DNA of 64,000 nucleotides, from NCBI GenBank assembly GCA_964526285.1, contig CAZGIW010000001.1:1-64000 (forward strand), given 5' to 3'. The position numbers and the translations under genes are program-made. Each line of letters begins with the position of its first letter. Position 1 is the stretch's first letter. This document shows, piece after piece, positions 39,791 through 49,143 of this stretch. The DNA comes from CAYMAZ01 sp964526285. GTDB lineage: Bacteria > Bacteroidota > Bacteroidia > Bacteroidales > DTU049. The notes under the pieces are model-generated. The model made no database searches. It saw only the letters and a list, made by a program, of their open reading frames with translations, and had not been told where the DNA came from.

Positions 39791-41167
39791 TCATTTTTGT
39801 ATCAGCAACTTCAGCATTGCTGTAGAATTTTCACCTGTTGCTTTCAGCAAATACATTCCGCTTGCCAGATCAAGAAACATCTGATGATGACCTTTTTCCA
39901 GAAAAACACTATAGTTCATGCTTCCAACAGTATTGTAGATTTCAATCAGCGCAGATTCTTCCAGGATTAGTGAAAAATCACCAGTACCGGGATTTGGGAA
40001 TAAGCTGATCTGCATAAGTGACTGAAATTCATTGATGTTAACGACTTCAATTGTGTGACAGGACGAAGTATCAGTGCATCCTGAAGATGTTACAATAACT
40101 GCATAAGAACCATTAACAGTTGCTGTATAGGTGTCTGTATCTGCACCGGGAATAATGGAGTTTGTGCCGCAATTATACCATTGGTATGTGCCTGTTCCGT
40201 TGGCGGTGAGTGTTATCAGATTCACTGTAACAGATGTATCAACAACAATTATTGCAAGATCATTCTGATTGTCGTATCCCACAAGCACAGGGTCAGATGA
40301 AACCACCCTGATTCGGTGTGCTGAACCGTATGATGCTCCTGCAGGAATAAAACAACTGATGGTGTCGGAAACAGTTGCTACCAATGAGCCTATAACAGTG
40401 GGGCTGGCAAAACTTCCGGCGGCATCACTGAGTTGAGCTGTAAATATATTGCCTGTATTAAAAGTTCCGTTTGCAAAATAGCCAACTTTAAGACTGTCAC
40501 CGGCACAGAGAGATCCACTGATATTTTCAGTCAATATCTTGTCCCCAAAATCCTGAAGTATGTTTTCGTATAGATCAGGCCATGCCATTACATCTGCAAG
40601 AAATCCAAAAACAATCATATTTCCCGACATACTTTTGACAATTGCAGATTCACTGTTAGATGTAAATATGCCAACAGAGGTGCTCCCCGCCAGAGGAGTC
40701 AATCCGAATGAGAATACACTCCATCCTGTTCCGGGATTTGTAATTGTAAAAGGATTAGCCGTTAACCCTATCGACAACAATGGGTCAGTTATAAAAATCT
40801 CTGTTTGGTTAATAGAAACTGCATAATTTACACCAACTAATGCCCCAAGAGAATTGTTTTCTGTCCAATCGGTGTACATCCCTTTTTTTCCAAGGTTAAC
40901 AAAATCAACCAAAGCCTGAACTGAGGTTAAATCTGGACTATTGTCCTGAGCAAAATAAATTGCAAGATCATAGTTTGAAGGTGTGGCAATTTCTGTTAGA
41001 AAAACAGAATTATCGTCAGTGAAATATACCACACATCCCTGATTTGCCAATGCTATGGCCATTTGATCGGTGCCAAGATTATAATCATTGAAATACAAAA
41101 CTCTCAATTGGGGAAAAGATGTTATTGTAAACAAACAGAATATCGATGATACTATAAGATTTTTCAT
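39791..41167 (-). CDS. T9SS cargo protein with N-terminal flavodoxin/ThuA-like fold
   Basis: The 458-residue precursor has a signal peptide (about 1-19). A domain follows (about 20-210) that begins LRVLYFNDYNLGTDQMAIAL and has GCVVYFTDDNS and NYDLAIYFAQDN, resembling class-I-amidotransferase/ThuA-like Rossmann domains. An Ig-like region (about 215-320) and a PKD/Ig-type repeat with TGTYQWYNCGTN and CTDTSSCHTIEV (about 325-375) come next. The type A T9SS sorting domain (about 380-458) contains LFPNPGTGDFSL, IYNTVGSM and ASGMYLLKA. Catalytic function is not evident. It lies in the same direction as the 125-residue secreted protein, 37 bp downstream of it. Confidence 0.8.
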   Translation of the reverse strand: MKNLIVSSIFCLFTITSFPQLRVLYFNDYNLGTDQMAIALANQGCVVYFTDDNSVFLTEIATPSNYDLAIYFAQDNSPDLTSVQALVDFVNLGKKGMYTDWTENNSLGALVGVNYAVSINQTEIFITDPLLSIGLTANPFTITNPGTGWSVFSFGLTPLAGSTSVGIFTSNSESAIVKSMSGNMIVFGFLADVMAWPDLYENILQDFGDKILTENISGSLCAGDSLKVGYFANGTFNTGNIFTAQLSDAAGSFASPTVIGSLVATVSDTISCFIPAGASYGSAHRIRVVSSDPVLVGYDNQNDLAIIVVDTSVTVNLITLTANGTGTYQWYNCGTNSIIPGADTDTYTATVNGSYAVIVTSSGCTDTSSCHTIEVVNINEFQSLMQISLFPNPGTGDFSLILEESALIEIYNTVGSMNYSVFLEKGHHQMFLDLASGMYLLKATGENSTAMLKLLIQK

Positions 41168-41204
41168 AATTTCTTTATTTTTTAATCTGTTATCAATTAT
41201 TTAT

Positions 41205-41582
41205 TTAAAGTACTATTATTTCAATCACCGGATGAATATCCTCAGCGGATTTTCCGTCAGGGATGAATTCTATTAGTGAGTGTTCAGGCAAGCGATTCAC
41301 ACAGGCTCCGGTAATAGTTTGGCCTGCATTGATTCTGACAGATTTTTTGTCCTGGCCCTCCCAAAGAGACCAAATCAGGTTAATGTCGTTTTCTCCTGTG
41401 TTTTCAATTTTAAGGAAAATCACATCTCTTTTCAGGCAATTTCCCAGTTCATAATACATGGATACTCCTTCTTTAACAATAAGGGTTTCCCAGTTTTCAG
41501 TCTTTTGTGCAAGTGTCTTTCCTGCAGAGCAAAAGACAGTCAGAATTAACAATGCGGGTAATAATAAATTTCTTGTCCTCAT
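41205..41582 (-). CDS. Small secreted protein, unknown function
   Basis: Not recognised. The 125-residue precursor has a signal peptide (about 1-25, KTLAQ). The remainder (about 100 residues) is a probable single beta-sandwich: VSMYYELGNCLKRDVIFLKIENTG, SVRINAGQTITGACVN and a final hydrophobic strand IHPVIEIIVL. The two cysteines could form a disulphide. It precedes the T9SS protein gene at 39791-41167 by 37 bp on the same strand, so joint expression is possible. Confidence 0.6.
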   Translation of the reverse strand: MRTRNLLLPALLILTVFCSAGKTLAQKTENWETLIVKEGVSMYYELGNCLKRDVIFLKIENTGENDINLIWSLWEGQDKKSVRINAGQTITGACVNRLPEHSLIEFIPDGKSAEDIHPVIEIIVL

Positions 41583-41788
41583 AAATTTTATCTTTTTAAG
41601 TTATTTAGTAAAAAACAAATAATAGCAGACCTTTTTCATTGTTGAATAGTGGCAAAAATTCAGTACAAAAATATATAAAACTTAAATACAAACATATTTA
41701 TTAAGAATTGCTTTTTTTCATAGAAATATCCGTAAAAATACTGATGATTTCTTAAAAATAGTCTGTTTCCTTTGTAAGAAAAATTAAG

Positions 41789-43828
41789 ATGAAAAAATTA
41801 CAGCTTCTGATTGTTATATTTGCTCTTTGCAGTAATTTGTCTGCTCAGTGGCAGTGGTTAAATCCAAAACCCCAGGGAGGCGGGCTCAACGATGTTGCAT
41901 TTGTTAGTCCAACCAAAGGATTCGCGGTGGGCTGGGGAGGTGTACTCCTTACAACTGATGATGGTGGACAGAACTGGCAGCATTCAGGCAACATAGCTCA
42001 GGAGTTGCTTACTGCAGTGCATTTTACTGATGCAAACACCGGATGGGCATGTGGGTATGCGTGTATTTCAAAAACCACTGACGGTGGACAAACATGGTTT
42101 ACACAAACAGTACCTCACACCGATGAAATGTATAATGATATTTTTTTTATTGACCAGATGAACGGATTTGCAAGCGGTTATTCGGGTTTGCTTATAAAAA
42201 CCACTGACGGAGGAACAACATGGAATACAGTTTCTACCGGTTCATTTGAAGATTTGTATGAAATTTATTTTCCTGATGCTTCAACAGGATATATTGCTGC
42301 AGGCAATGGTTACTTTTTAAAAACAACAAACGGAGGCACAAGCTGGACAGAATATGACACAGGAGCAGGGAATGACCTGTATTGTGTGTGGTTTGCTGAT
42401 GCAAATACCGGTTATTTGGCTGGAAATTGGGGGACGATTATAAAAACAACCAACGGAGGCACAAACTGGACCACTCAAACAACCGGCTCTACAGAAACTA
42501 TGTCTGCATGCAGTTTTATAGATGCAAACACAGGATATATTGCTGCAACAGGTGGAGATGTTTTAAAAACAACAAACGGAGGCACAAACTGGACAATTTT
42601 CAACATTGGAACGTATGATTATCTGTATGGAATTTATGCCATTGATGCCAACTACATACATACTGTGGGCGAAGGAGCCGGGCTTTGGAGATCTTCCAAC
42701 GGGGGTACTTCATGGACAAATTATCTTACAGACATAAACAGTGCAAAGACTTTCAAAACCATAGATTTTGCCGATGACAATATTGCCTGTGTTGCTGGCG
42801 CAGAAGGCATTATAATGAGAACTGTCAACGGAGGCCAAAATTGGAGTACATCCACAACCCCCATTTCTGTTGAAATTCAAAAGCTTGTTTTTGGTGATGC
42901 TCAAAATGCATGGGCTGTGGCAATCGGTGGAGAAATTATCACATCAACTGATGGAGGGCAGAACTGGACAGCACAAACATCAGGGACAACAAGTCATTTG
43001 TATGATATTCATATTTATGACAATGCAAATATGTGGGTGAGCGGATCAGCGGGCACAATTCTATATTCATCAAACGGAGGACAGAACTGGGCAGCACAAA
43101 CATCAAACACAACAGGATGGCTGTATTGCATTGACTTTGCAGATGCACAAAACGGACTTGCGGGCGGCCATAATGGCTCTTTGGTGAAAACAACCAATGG
43201 GGGTGCTACATGGACAACAGTCACTTCTGGCACAACTTTGTCAATTTATGACATTTGCTATCTCACAGCTGATACTGTGATTGCCTGTGCTCAATCAGGC
43301 AGGGTTTTACGCTCTGTTAATGGAGGAACTACATGGACAATCACAACATTACCAACCAACCGTGCATTCAGAACAATTTGTAATCATTCACCCGACACAA
43401 TGTATGTTGCTTCAGAATATGGTTATGTTTTTATGTCCAACAATAAAGGCGGAAGCTGGACTCCTGTGGATCGTTTTACAGGTAACACAGTATTTCAGAT
43501 GACCGCAAATCCTTCGGGAGATATATATCTTTGCGGAGAATATGCAATGATTATGACAACCCGTCAAAGCACCGTTGATATTTCTGAACAAGACTTAGTA
43601 ACTGAAAAACTCAATGTGTTTCCCAACCCTGCATCAGACATAATTCAGTTTGAAAACAACACAAATGATAAAGTAACCTATCAGATATTTAATCTTTCAG
43701 GTCAACTTCTTCAGGCTGGTTTCACCCTGGATAATACCATAAATGTTGAACCCCTTAAGTCAGGAATGTATGTTTTGGTAGTGTATTTCAGGGACGAAAT
43801 GAGGCAGGAAAAATTTATAAAAAACTAG
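41789..43828 (+). CDS. T9SS-exported BNR/YCF48-type beta-propeller protein
   Basis: The 679-residue precursor has a signal peptide (about 1-19, LSAQ). About thirteen repeats of roughly 43 residues follow, carrying [TS]-[TDSN]-[DN]-G-G-x-[TNS]-W Asp-box motifs, for example TTDGGTTWNT and KTTNGGTNWT, and YCF48-like strands (DANTGYIAATGGDVLKTTNGG). These should fold into one or two beta propellers. The type A sorting domain spans about 595-679 (NVFPNPASDII, IFNLSGQLLQ, SGMYVLVVY). Such proteins are common surface cargo in Bacteroidota; the ligand is unknown. The DNA repeats are similar enough (AACAAACGGAGGCAC-type blocks around 42325-42600) to recombine. Confidence 0.85.
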   Translation: MKKLQLLIVIFALCSNLSAQWQWLNPKPQGGGLNDVAFVSPTKGFAVGWGGVLLTTDDGGQNWQHSGNIAQELLTAVHFTDANTGWACGYACISKTTDGGQTWFTQTVPHTDEMYNDIFFIDQMNGFASGYSGLLIKTTDGGTTWNTVSTGSFEDLYEIYFPDASTGYIAAGNGYFLKTTNGGTSWTEYDTGAGNDLYCVWFADANTGYLAGNWGTIIKTTNGGTNWTTQTTGSTETMSACSFIDANTGYIAATGGDVLKTTNGGTNWTIFNIGTYDYLYGIYAIDANYIHTVGEGAGLWRSSNGGTSWTNYLTDINSAKTFKTIDFADDNIACVAGAEGIIMRTVNGGQNWSTSTTPISVEIQKLVFGDAQNAWAVAIGGEIITSTDGGQNWTAQTSGTTSHLYDIHIYDNANMWVSGSAGTILYSSNGGQNWAAQTSNTTGWLYCIDFADAQNGLAGGHNGSLVKTTNGGATWTTVTSGTTLSIYDICYLTADTVIACAQSGRVLRSVNGGTTWTITTLPTNRAFRTICNHSPDTMYVASEYGYVFMSNNKGGSWTPVDRFTGNTVFQMTANPSGDIYLCGEYAMIMTTRQSTVDISEQDLVTEKLNVFPNPASDIIQFENNTNDKVTYQIFNLSGQLLQAGFTLDNTINVEPLKSGMYVLVVYFRDEMRQEKFIKN

Positions 43829-43835
43829 GTTTGAG

Positions 43836-44414
43836 CTAAAAAATTCTGATTGAAATCACTTTGGCATCTGGAGTAAAGTCACTCACAGCAAGATTTACCA
43901 TGTCCGAGTCAAATAAACTTTCCCAACTTCCGCTATATGTTTCCGGATCAATAATAAATTGAATATTTTCAAGCTCCGAAGTTTCTGCAATAAATCTACC
44001 CGAAACATAGGTGTACCATATTTTCAGATCATCATATACCTCAACCAGTTTATCCAGGTTACTGCCAATTCCTATTCTTTGCTTTGTTTGATAGAGGGGT
44101 GACAATACTTCAATTTCTCTGATAATTTTTGTGTTATTTTTTCCTTTTCCTTCACTAAACTTGAGCAATTCAAGGTTGTTGTCCTTTAAAAACCATCTGA
44201 CTTCTGTTTCTCCTTCGCCAACCGGCACTTCAACTGAAGAAAAGGTTTGATTATTTGTTAATTCAATTTTGTCAATATCATCTCCGATTTTATAATCACC
44301 GGCTTGTTTGGATTTTATAAGAATGTTCAAATTATCGCTGTCTTTATCTGATGCAAACCAGCCACAGGAACACATGCTGGTAATAAGAAATAAATAAATA
44401 AAATGTTTTTTCAT
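43836..44414 (-). CDS. Lipoprotein, unknown function
   Basis: Not recognised. The 192-residue precursor has a lipobox MCSC (Cys17). The mature protein is acidic and beta/alpha mixed: AGDYKIGDDIDKIEL and RIGIGSNLDKLVEVYDDLKIWYTYVSGRF resemble paired GxxxxxV[IL]-type strands seen in small periplasmic binding folds, and the second half may repeat the first. It has its own -7 element (44444-44437) and converges with the propeller gene. Confidence 0.65.
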   Translation of the reverse strand: MKKHFIYLFLITSMCSCGWFASDKDSDNLNILIKSKQAGDYKIGDDIDKIELTNNQTFSSVEVPVGEGETEVRWFLKDNNLELLKFSEGKGKNNTKIIREIEVLSPLYQTKQRIGIGSNLDKLVEVYDDLKIWYTYVSGRFIAETSELENIQFIIDPETYSGSWESLFDSDMVNLAVSDFTPDAKVISIRIF

Positions 44415-44436
44415 GATGTTGTCGTTTTATTCTATG

Positions 44437-44444
44437 CAAATGTA
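44437..44444 (-). promoter_or_regulatory. -7 element of the lipoprotein gene
   Basis: The minus strand reads TACATTTG (TAnnTTTG), 22 nt before the ATG at 44414. It is divergent from the amidase promoter at 44540. Confidence 0.55.
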
Positions 44445-44539
44445 CAATCTTTTTTCTTTTTTTACAGAATATACATCATGCATTATCAATACCAAATCAT
44501 ATCTCATCGAAAAGACAAGATTTATGAGCAAAAAATTCG

Positions 44540-44547
44540 TAATTTTG
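44540..44547 (+). promoter_or_regulatory. -7 element of the amidase gene
   Basis: TAATTTTG (TAnnTTTG), 24 nt before the ATG at 44572. It excludes the longer open frame starting at 44413. Confidence 0.6.
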
Positions 44548-44571
44548 CATGAATATTTTGTTTTATTAGTT

Positions 44572-47500
44572 ATGAGAAAACTGTATTTTGTACTTGGTTT
44601 TTTGATGCTTGCCCTGATGGTTTCAGGACAGGTTTCATTATCAACTTCTTATCATATTGTAGAAGATCAGACAACTTTAATGGGAGTAAAAATTGAAGAG
44701 CCTCTGGCAATGAACAGCAATGGGTGTTTTGGCTTTAAGCTGAAGTCTCCTGTTGATTTTACTTCATATGCTGTTGGCTGGAAAGCTTCAACCACCCTGT
44801 TTAGTGCCGGAGAATTTGATGTGGATGTCAGGGTACACCACAAAACCAAGGGGTGGTCAGATATTCTTGATGAACACGGATATATTCATCCTGATGAAAA
44901 CATGAGAGACTTATATTTTACAGAGTTAATTTTTGGTATTGACCAGTGGCTGCACGATTCTCTGGAATTTGTAATTTATCCGCCTGATGGTGTGGTGCTG
45001 ACAGAAATTCATCTTGTGTTTCAGGATATGAGTTCTACTACTTCATATGAGGGTGTGATCTATGAATCTACTGTGATTGAAAACGTTAGAACCTGTCCTC
45101 CGTTTCCTGCAATTATTCCACGTGCTGACTGGTGTGGTGGTTATTCTGCCTGTCATAATCCCACTTATACTCCAACAACCATTAATCCCACCCACATTGT
45201 TGTTCACCATGGCGGAGGTTCATCCGATTACACAGACGGATATGCCGTTGTGAGAAGTTACTGGAATTATCATGTGAATTCTTTGGGATGGTCTGACATT
45301 GGCTACAATTATTTATTTGATAAATATGGTAATTTTTTTCAGGGTCGTCACAACCTCAATCTTCCCACAACTGACGTAAGAGGCGCACATGCAGGATCTT
45401 CAAACACATATTCTATTGGCATTAATTTTTTAGGAAACTCTGATATCACAGCACCAACCTCTGCTCAATTGCAAAAATGTGCTGAATTTATGGCATGGTG
45501 GTTCGACCACAGAGGGTTTGATCCAACAAGTCAGGCATCCCTGCTAAATCAACCGGGCACTCAATGGTTAACTCTTCATCGTGTTTGCGGTCACAGAGAT
45601 GTTAATGCTACTGCATGCCCTGGCAATGCATTGTATGCACTACTTCCTTCTCTCAGGGCCGATGCAAAACAAATTATTGATGATTGTAGTGGACCAACCG
45701 ATACAATTCCTCCTTCCACAACAATTTCTGTGAATAGAAAATGGCAAAGTACTGACTTTGAAGCTGTATTCACAGATGAAGATAATCCTGGCGGTTCAGG
45801 TGTAAAACATAGTTTTGTCCAGGTGATGGATTATGACGGAACCGAATGGAGAGCCAATGCATCTCTTGGTTTTTTTAATGATAATTTTACAACCGCCATT
45901 CATTCTGACTGGACAAATCTTTCAGGAACATGGAATATAGATACCGGACATTTGCTGCAGAGTGATGAATCCATTACAAATCCAAATATTTATGCTTTGG
46001 TTTCTCAAACATCAGGTAATATTTATATGTATCACTGGCAAATGCGCATTTCCGGATCTGGATCCAACAGAAGAGCAGGAATTTTCTTTTTTTGCAGTGA
46101 TCCTGCTGCACTATACAGGGGCGAATCATATATGATATATTTCCGGGCTGAAACCAACAACATTGAAATCTATAAAGCTTCGGGTGGCACCATAAGTGGC
46201 ATTTTACACCAGGCAACCTCACAAATAGATGCCAGTGTATGGTATGATATCAAGGTTGTTTACAATCCTTCCACAGGCTTGATGAATGTATATCAGGACA
46301 ATAAACACGTTTTGCAATGGCAGGATGCAACTCCGCTTACTTCTGGTTCAGGTATTTCTTTTCGTTCGGGTGGTTGCAGAGCCGAATATGATGATATGAA
46401 AGTGTATAAAAATCGAAGTTCATCTCTTGTTGTTGAGGTTGGCAATCTTTCTTCAAAAATGGCAAGATATGAAAGTCCAAACTCATCTCAGGATGCCTGC
46501 AGAATAAGAACACAAATTGTTGATAATAATCACAACTGGTCAAACAGTGTGGCTGAAATGGTTTTTATTGACTGGACATCTCCCCTCACCTCTTCTTCTG
46601 TTGCAAACACCTGGCAAACTGATGATTTTCTTGTTGATTTTACGGATACCGATAACCTAAGCGGTATTGAAAAACGATTTTATCAGGTTCTTGATTTTGA
46701 TGGAACAAGGTGGTCTGCCAATGCTGAAGAAGGATTTTTCTGTGATGTGATGGATAATTCAAATCCCGACTGGACTGTTTATAGCGGTACATGGACATTT
46801 AACGGAACTGAACTTGTTCAGTCAGATGAAGGCCTCAACAATACAAATATCTACACTTATCTGAAACAGGATTTGTCAAATCGTTATCTGTATGAATTCA
46901 ACATGAATATTGATGGCATAGGCTCAAACCGTAGAGCAGGGTTTCACTATTTCTGTGATACCCCGGATACAACAAACAGAGGAAATTCATATTTTATCTG
47001 GTTTAGAATAGCGACACAAAAACTGGAATTTTATAAAGTTGTTAATGATACCTTTAATTTGGAAAAATTTTATCCTGTTACTTTTACCGCAGGACAATGG
47101 TACAATGTAAAAGTAATCTTTGACCGTATTACCGGCGAACATTTTGTTTATCTGGACAATGTCCTTGTTGGTGAATGGAAAGAACCTTCTCCATTTCCTT
47201 TGGCAACCCACGCAAATCATCAGTGGATATCATTCCGCTCAGGACACAGCGTGCTTAAAGTAAATCAGCTTAAAGTTTATCGTACAAGATATCCACAGGT
47301 TACTGTTACTTTGGGAGACAGCACCAAAATGATTCGCTATCAGAATCCTGATCCATACACCCATGCTGCCAAGGTGAAGTCTGTTGTTTCTGATTCAGCC
47401 CAAAATATTTCTGCCATCTATTTTCATGATTTGAATGTGGACTGGACGCCTCCATCAATGGTTGGATATGTTTATGATGGTATTTCTGTTGATATTGATA

Positions 47501-48051
47501 CCTCTCATGTCACAACACAAATTGATGCCAACTGGGATGCAGCCATTGATCCTCATTCAGATATCATTGCCTACTGGTATGCAATCGGGACATCCCCCGG
47601 GGCAAACGATGTGGCCGGATGGATTAATAACGGACTCAGCACAAACCTGACTCACACCGGACTTTCTCTCATTGAGGGACAAACCTATTATGTCAGTATC
47701 AAAGCCCAAAATGGAGCTGAACTTTTGGGCGATTCACTGTCATCTGATGGCGTTTTGATTGTACTCACGGTAAGCATCCCCGAACAGGGAAAAAAACCAG
47801 GTATTGAACTATTTCCAAATCCCGCAACAGACGAACTTTATGTAATACTCAATCTTTTTGAATTGTTGGAAGGAAGTCTTTCTATGTATGATATGAACGG
47901 AAAAATCATATGGCAAAAACAATTATCGCTTAGCGAAGGACAACATCAGGTGGAAATTCCCATTGCTGCCCTAAATCCCGCGAAGGGAATATATAATATA
48001 CAGCTGATATACAATGATGTTTCTATGATACGACAATTGATATTGAAATAA
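44572..48051 (+). CDS. Large T9SS-exported N-acetylmuramoyl-L-alanine amidase (PGRP/Amidase_2)
   Basis: The 1159-residue precursor has a signal peptide (about 1-20) and an N-terminal beta domain (25-190). An amidase_2/PGRP domain (about 195-355) follows, with zinc ligands in HIVVHHGGG (about 207-215), HRDVN and ACPGN (about 347). Two copies of a roughly 240-residue module follow (about 385-620 and 655-895). Each has a KxxFxQVxDxDGTxWxAN start and a laminin-G-like region with SNRRAG and WY(D/N)[IV]KV. A fibronectin-III-like segment (about 905-1060) and a type A sorting domain (about 1075-1159, ELFPNPATDELY, MYDMNGKIIW) complete it. It should cut the stem peptide from peptidoglycan on, or outside, the cell surface. 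The start is set by the signal peptide and promoter. Confidence 0.88.
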   Translation: MRKLYFVLGFLMLALMVSGQVSLSTSYHIVEDQTTLMGVKIEEPLAMNSNGCFGFKLKSPVDFTSYAVGWKASTTLFSAGEFDVDVRVHHKTKGWSDILDEHGYIHPDENMRDLYFTELIFGIDQWLHDSLEFVIYPPDGVVLTEIHLVFQDMSSTTSYEGVIYESTVIENVRTCPPFPAIIPRADWCGGYSACHNPTYTPTTINPTHIVVHHGGGSSDYTDGYAVVRSYWNYHVNSLGWSDIGYNYLFDKYGNFFQGRHNLNLPTTDVRGAHAGSSNTYSIGINFLGNSDITAPTSAQLQKCAEFMAWWFDHRGFDPTSQASLLNQPGTQWLTLHRVCGHRDVNATACPGNALYALLPSLRADAKQIIDDCSGPTDTIPPSTTISVNRKWQSTDFEAVFTDEDNPGGSGVKHSFVQVMDYDGTEWRANASLGFFNDNFTTAIHSDWTNLSGTWNIDTGHLLQSDESITNPNIYALVSQTSGNIYMYHWQMRISGSGSNRRAGIFFFCSDPAALYRGESYMIYFRAETNNIEIYKASGGTISGILHQATSQIDASVWYDIKVVYNPSTGLMNVYQDNKHVLQWQDATPLTSGSGISFRSGGCRAEYDDMKVYKNRSSSLVVEVGNLSSKMARYESPNSSQDACRIRTQIVDNNHNWSNSVAEMVFIDWTSPLTSSSVANTWQTDDFLVDFTDTDNLSGIEKRFYQVLDFDGTRWSANAEEGFFCDVMDNSNPDWTVYSGTWTFNGTELVQSDEGLNNTNIYTYLKQDLSNRYLYEFNMNIDGIGSNRRAGFHYFCDTPDTTNRGNSYFIWFRIATQKLEFYKVVNDTFNLEKFYPVTFTAGQWYNVKVIFDRITGEHFVYLDNVLVGEWKEPSPFPLATHANHQWISFRSGHSVLKVNQLKVYRTRYPQVTVTLGDSTKMIRYQNPDPYTHAAKVKSVVSDSAQNISAIYFHDLNVDWTPPSMVGYVYDGISVDIDTSHVTTQIDANWDAAIDPHSDIIAYWYAIGTSPGANDVAGWINNGLSTNLTHTGLSLIEGQTYYVSIKAQNGAELLGDSLSSDGVLIVLTVSIPEQGKKPGIELFPNPATDELYVILNLFELLEGSLSMYDMNGKIIWQKQLSLSEGQHQVEIPIAALNPAKGIYNIQLIYNDVSMIRQLILK

Positions 48052-48116
48052 TCCTGTTTTACTGTTCTTTTGTTTGCATATTTCTAAACTATTACTTACA
48101 GCGAAATTCTTTTTCA

Positions 48117-48124
48117 TATCTTTG
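48117..48124 (+). promoter_or_regulatory. -7 element almost touching the epimerase start
   Basis: TATCTTTG (TAnnTTTG) ends 5 nt before the ATG at 48130. Transcription would begin at about 48128-48131, so the mRNA should be leaderless or nearly so. Confidence 0.6.
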
Positions 48125-48129
48125 TACCC

Positions 48130-49143
48130 ATGAATCTCATTACCGGCGGAACAGGTTTTCTGGGTGCTCATTTGGCTGCCAAACTGCTGAAACAACAACA
48201 GGAAGTAACCATTTTAAAAAGAAACACATCAGATATCTATGAGCTGAAAATGATTTTTTCTTATCATTTTAGCGAAGATTCTGAAAAATTTTTCAATAAA
48301 CTCAAATTTATCGAAGGAGATATATGTTTTGCTGATTCACTGAGAAATATTTTCGAAAACATAAGCCGGGTATATCATTGTGCGGCCACTGTTTCATTTG
48401 ACAGGAAAGACCACAAAACTATGTTTGAGGTCAATGTAAACGGAACCGCAAATATTGTGAATTTATTGCTTGAATATCCGCACATAAAACTATGTCATGT
48501 GAGTTCTATAGCAGCCTTAGGGCGCAGCAACAAAGAAGACATGATTAATGAACATACATATTGGGAAAACCACAAGCAACAAACAGCATATTCTGTCAGT
48601 AAATACCAGGCCGAACTGGAGGTTTGGAGAGGAATTGCTGAAGGTCTCAATGCTGTTATTGTTATGCCGGGGGTTATTCTTGGACCTGGAGATCTGTCAA
48701 AAGGCACGTGCAAATTGTTTTCACTGGTTAATAGCGGTTTGAAGTTTTATACAAAAGGAATCAATGGTTATGTGGATGTTGAGGATGTGTCTGCAATTAT
48801 GATACATCTAATGAATTCAGATATCTCAAATAATCGTTTTTTGCTTGTTTCAGAAAATCTTACCTACAAACAAATATTAAGCTGCATGGCCATGCACATG
48901 GAAAAGCCCCCCCCCCATCTTCACGCAGGATATTTTCTAAGAAAACTGCTTGTGATATTTGATGCTTTTCGTGCTTCTATCAGCAGAAAACCACGAAATT
49001 ATTCTCCTGAGTTTGCTCGCATTGCCGGAAGTGTTTCCCGCTATGATACGACAAAAATAAAAACCATTACAGGGTATGAGTTTAATTCGCTAAATTCCTG
49101 CATTGCAAAAACCTCAGCGTTTTATAAAAAATTCAATTTATGA
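48130..49143 (+). CDS. NAD-dependent epimerase/dehydratase-family protein with C10 tract
   Basis: The 337-residue extended short-chain dehydrogenase starts directly with the Rossmann glycine motif GGTGFLG (residues 6-12). It has DICFADSL, a catalytic pattern with SSIAALG (about 121-127) and YSVSK (about 156-160), and a substrate part resembling dihydroflavonol-reductase/3-beta-HSD-type enzymes. The substrate is unknown. Codons 260-263 contain a run of ten C bases (48907-48916) encoding PPP in an otherwise A+T-rich gene; loss or gain of one C would change the frame and remove the last ~75 residues. The stop overlaps the UbiA start by 4 nt (ATGA), so the two are co-translated. Confidence 0.85.
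   Translation: MNLITGGTGFLGAHLAAKLLKQQQEVTILKRNTSDIYELKMIFSYHFSEDSEKFFNKLKFIEGDICFADSLRNIFENISRVYHCAATVSFDRKDHKTMFEVNVNGTANIVNLLLEYPHIKLCHVSSIAALGRSNKEDMINEHTYWENHKQQTAYSVSKYQAELEVWRGIAEGLNAVIVMPGVILGPGDLSKGTCKLFSLVNSGLKFYTKGINGYVDVEDVSAIMIHLMNSDISNNRFLLVSENLTYKQILSCMAMHMEKPPPHLHAGYFLRKLLVIFDAFRASISRKPRNYSPEFARIAGSVSRYDTTKIKTITGYEFNSLNSCIAKTSAFYKKFNL
48907..48916 (+). repeat. C10 homopolymer in a coding region
   Basis: Ten consecutive C bases inside the epimerase gene, after GAAAAG and before ATCTTC. In this sequence the frame is intact. Homopolymeric C/G tracts of this length are typical slipped-strand sites. Confidence 0.9.

Noticed and set aside
41789..43828. CRISPR-like array from the regularly spaced ACGGAGG/ACGGTGG blocks
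   Set aside because: The blocks are imperfect and in frame with Asp-box codons of a repeat protein, so they are coding repeats.
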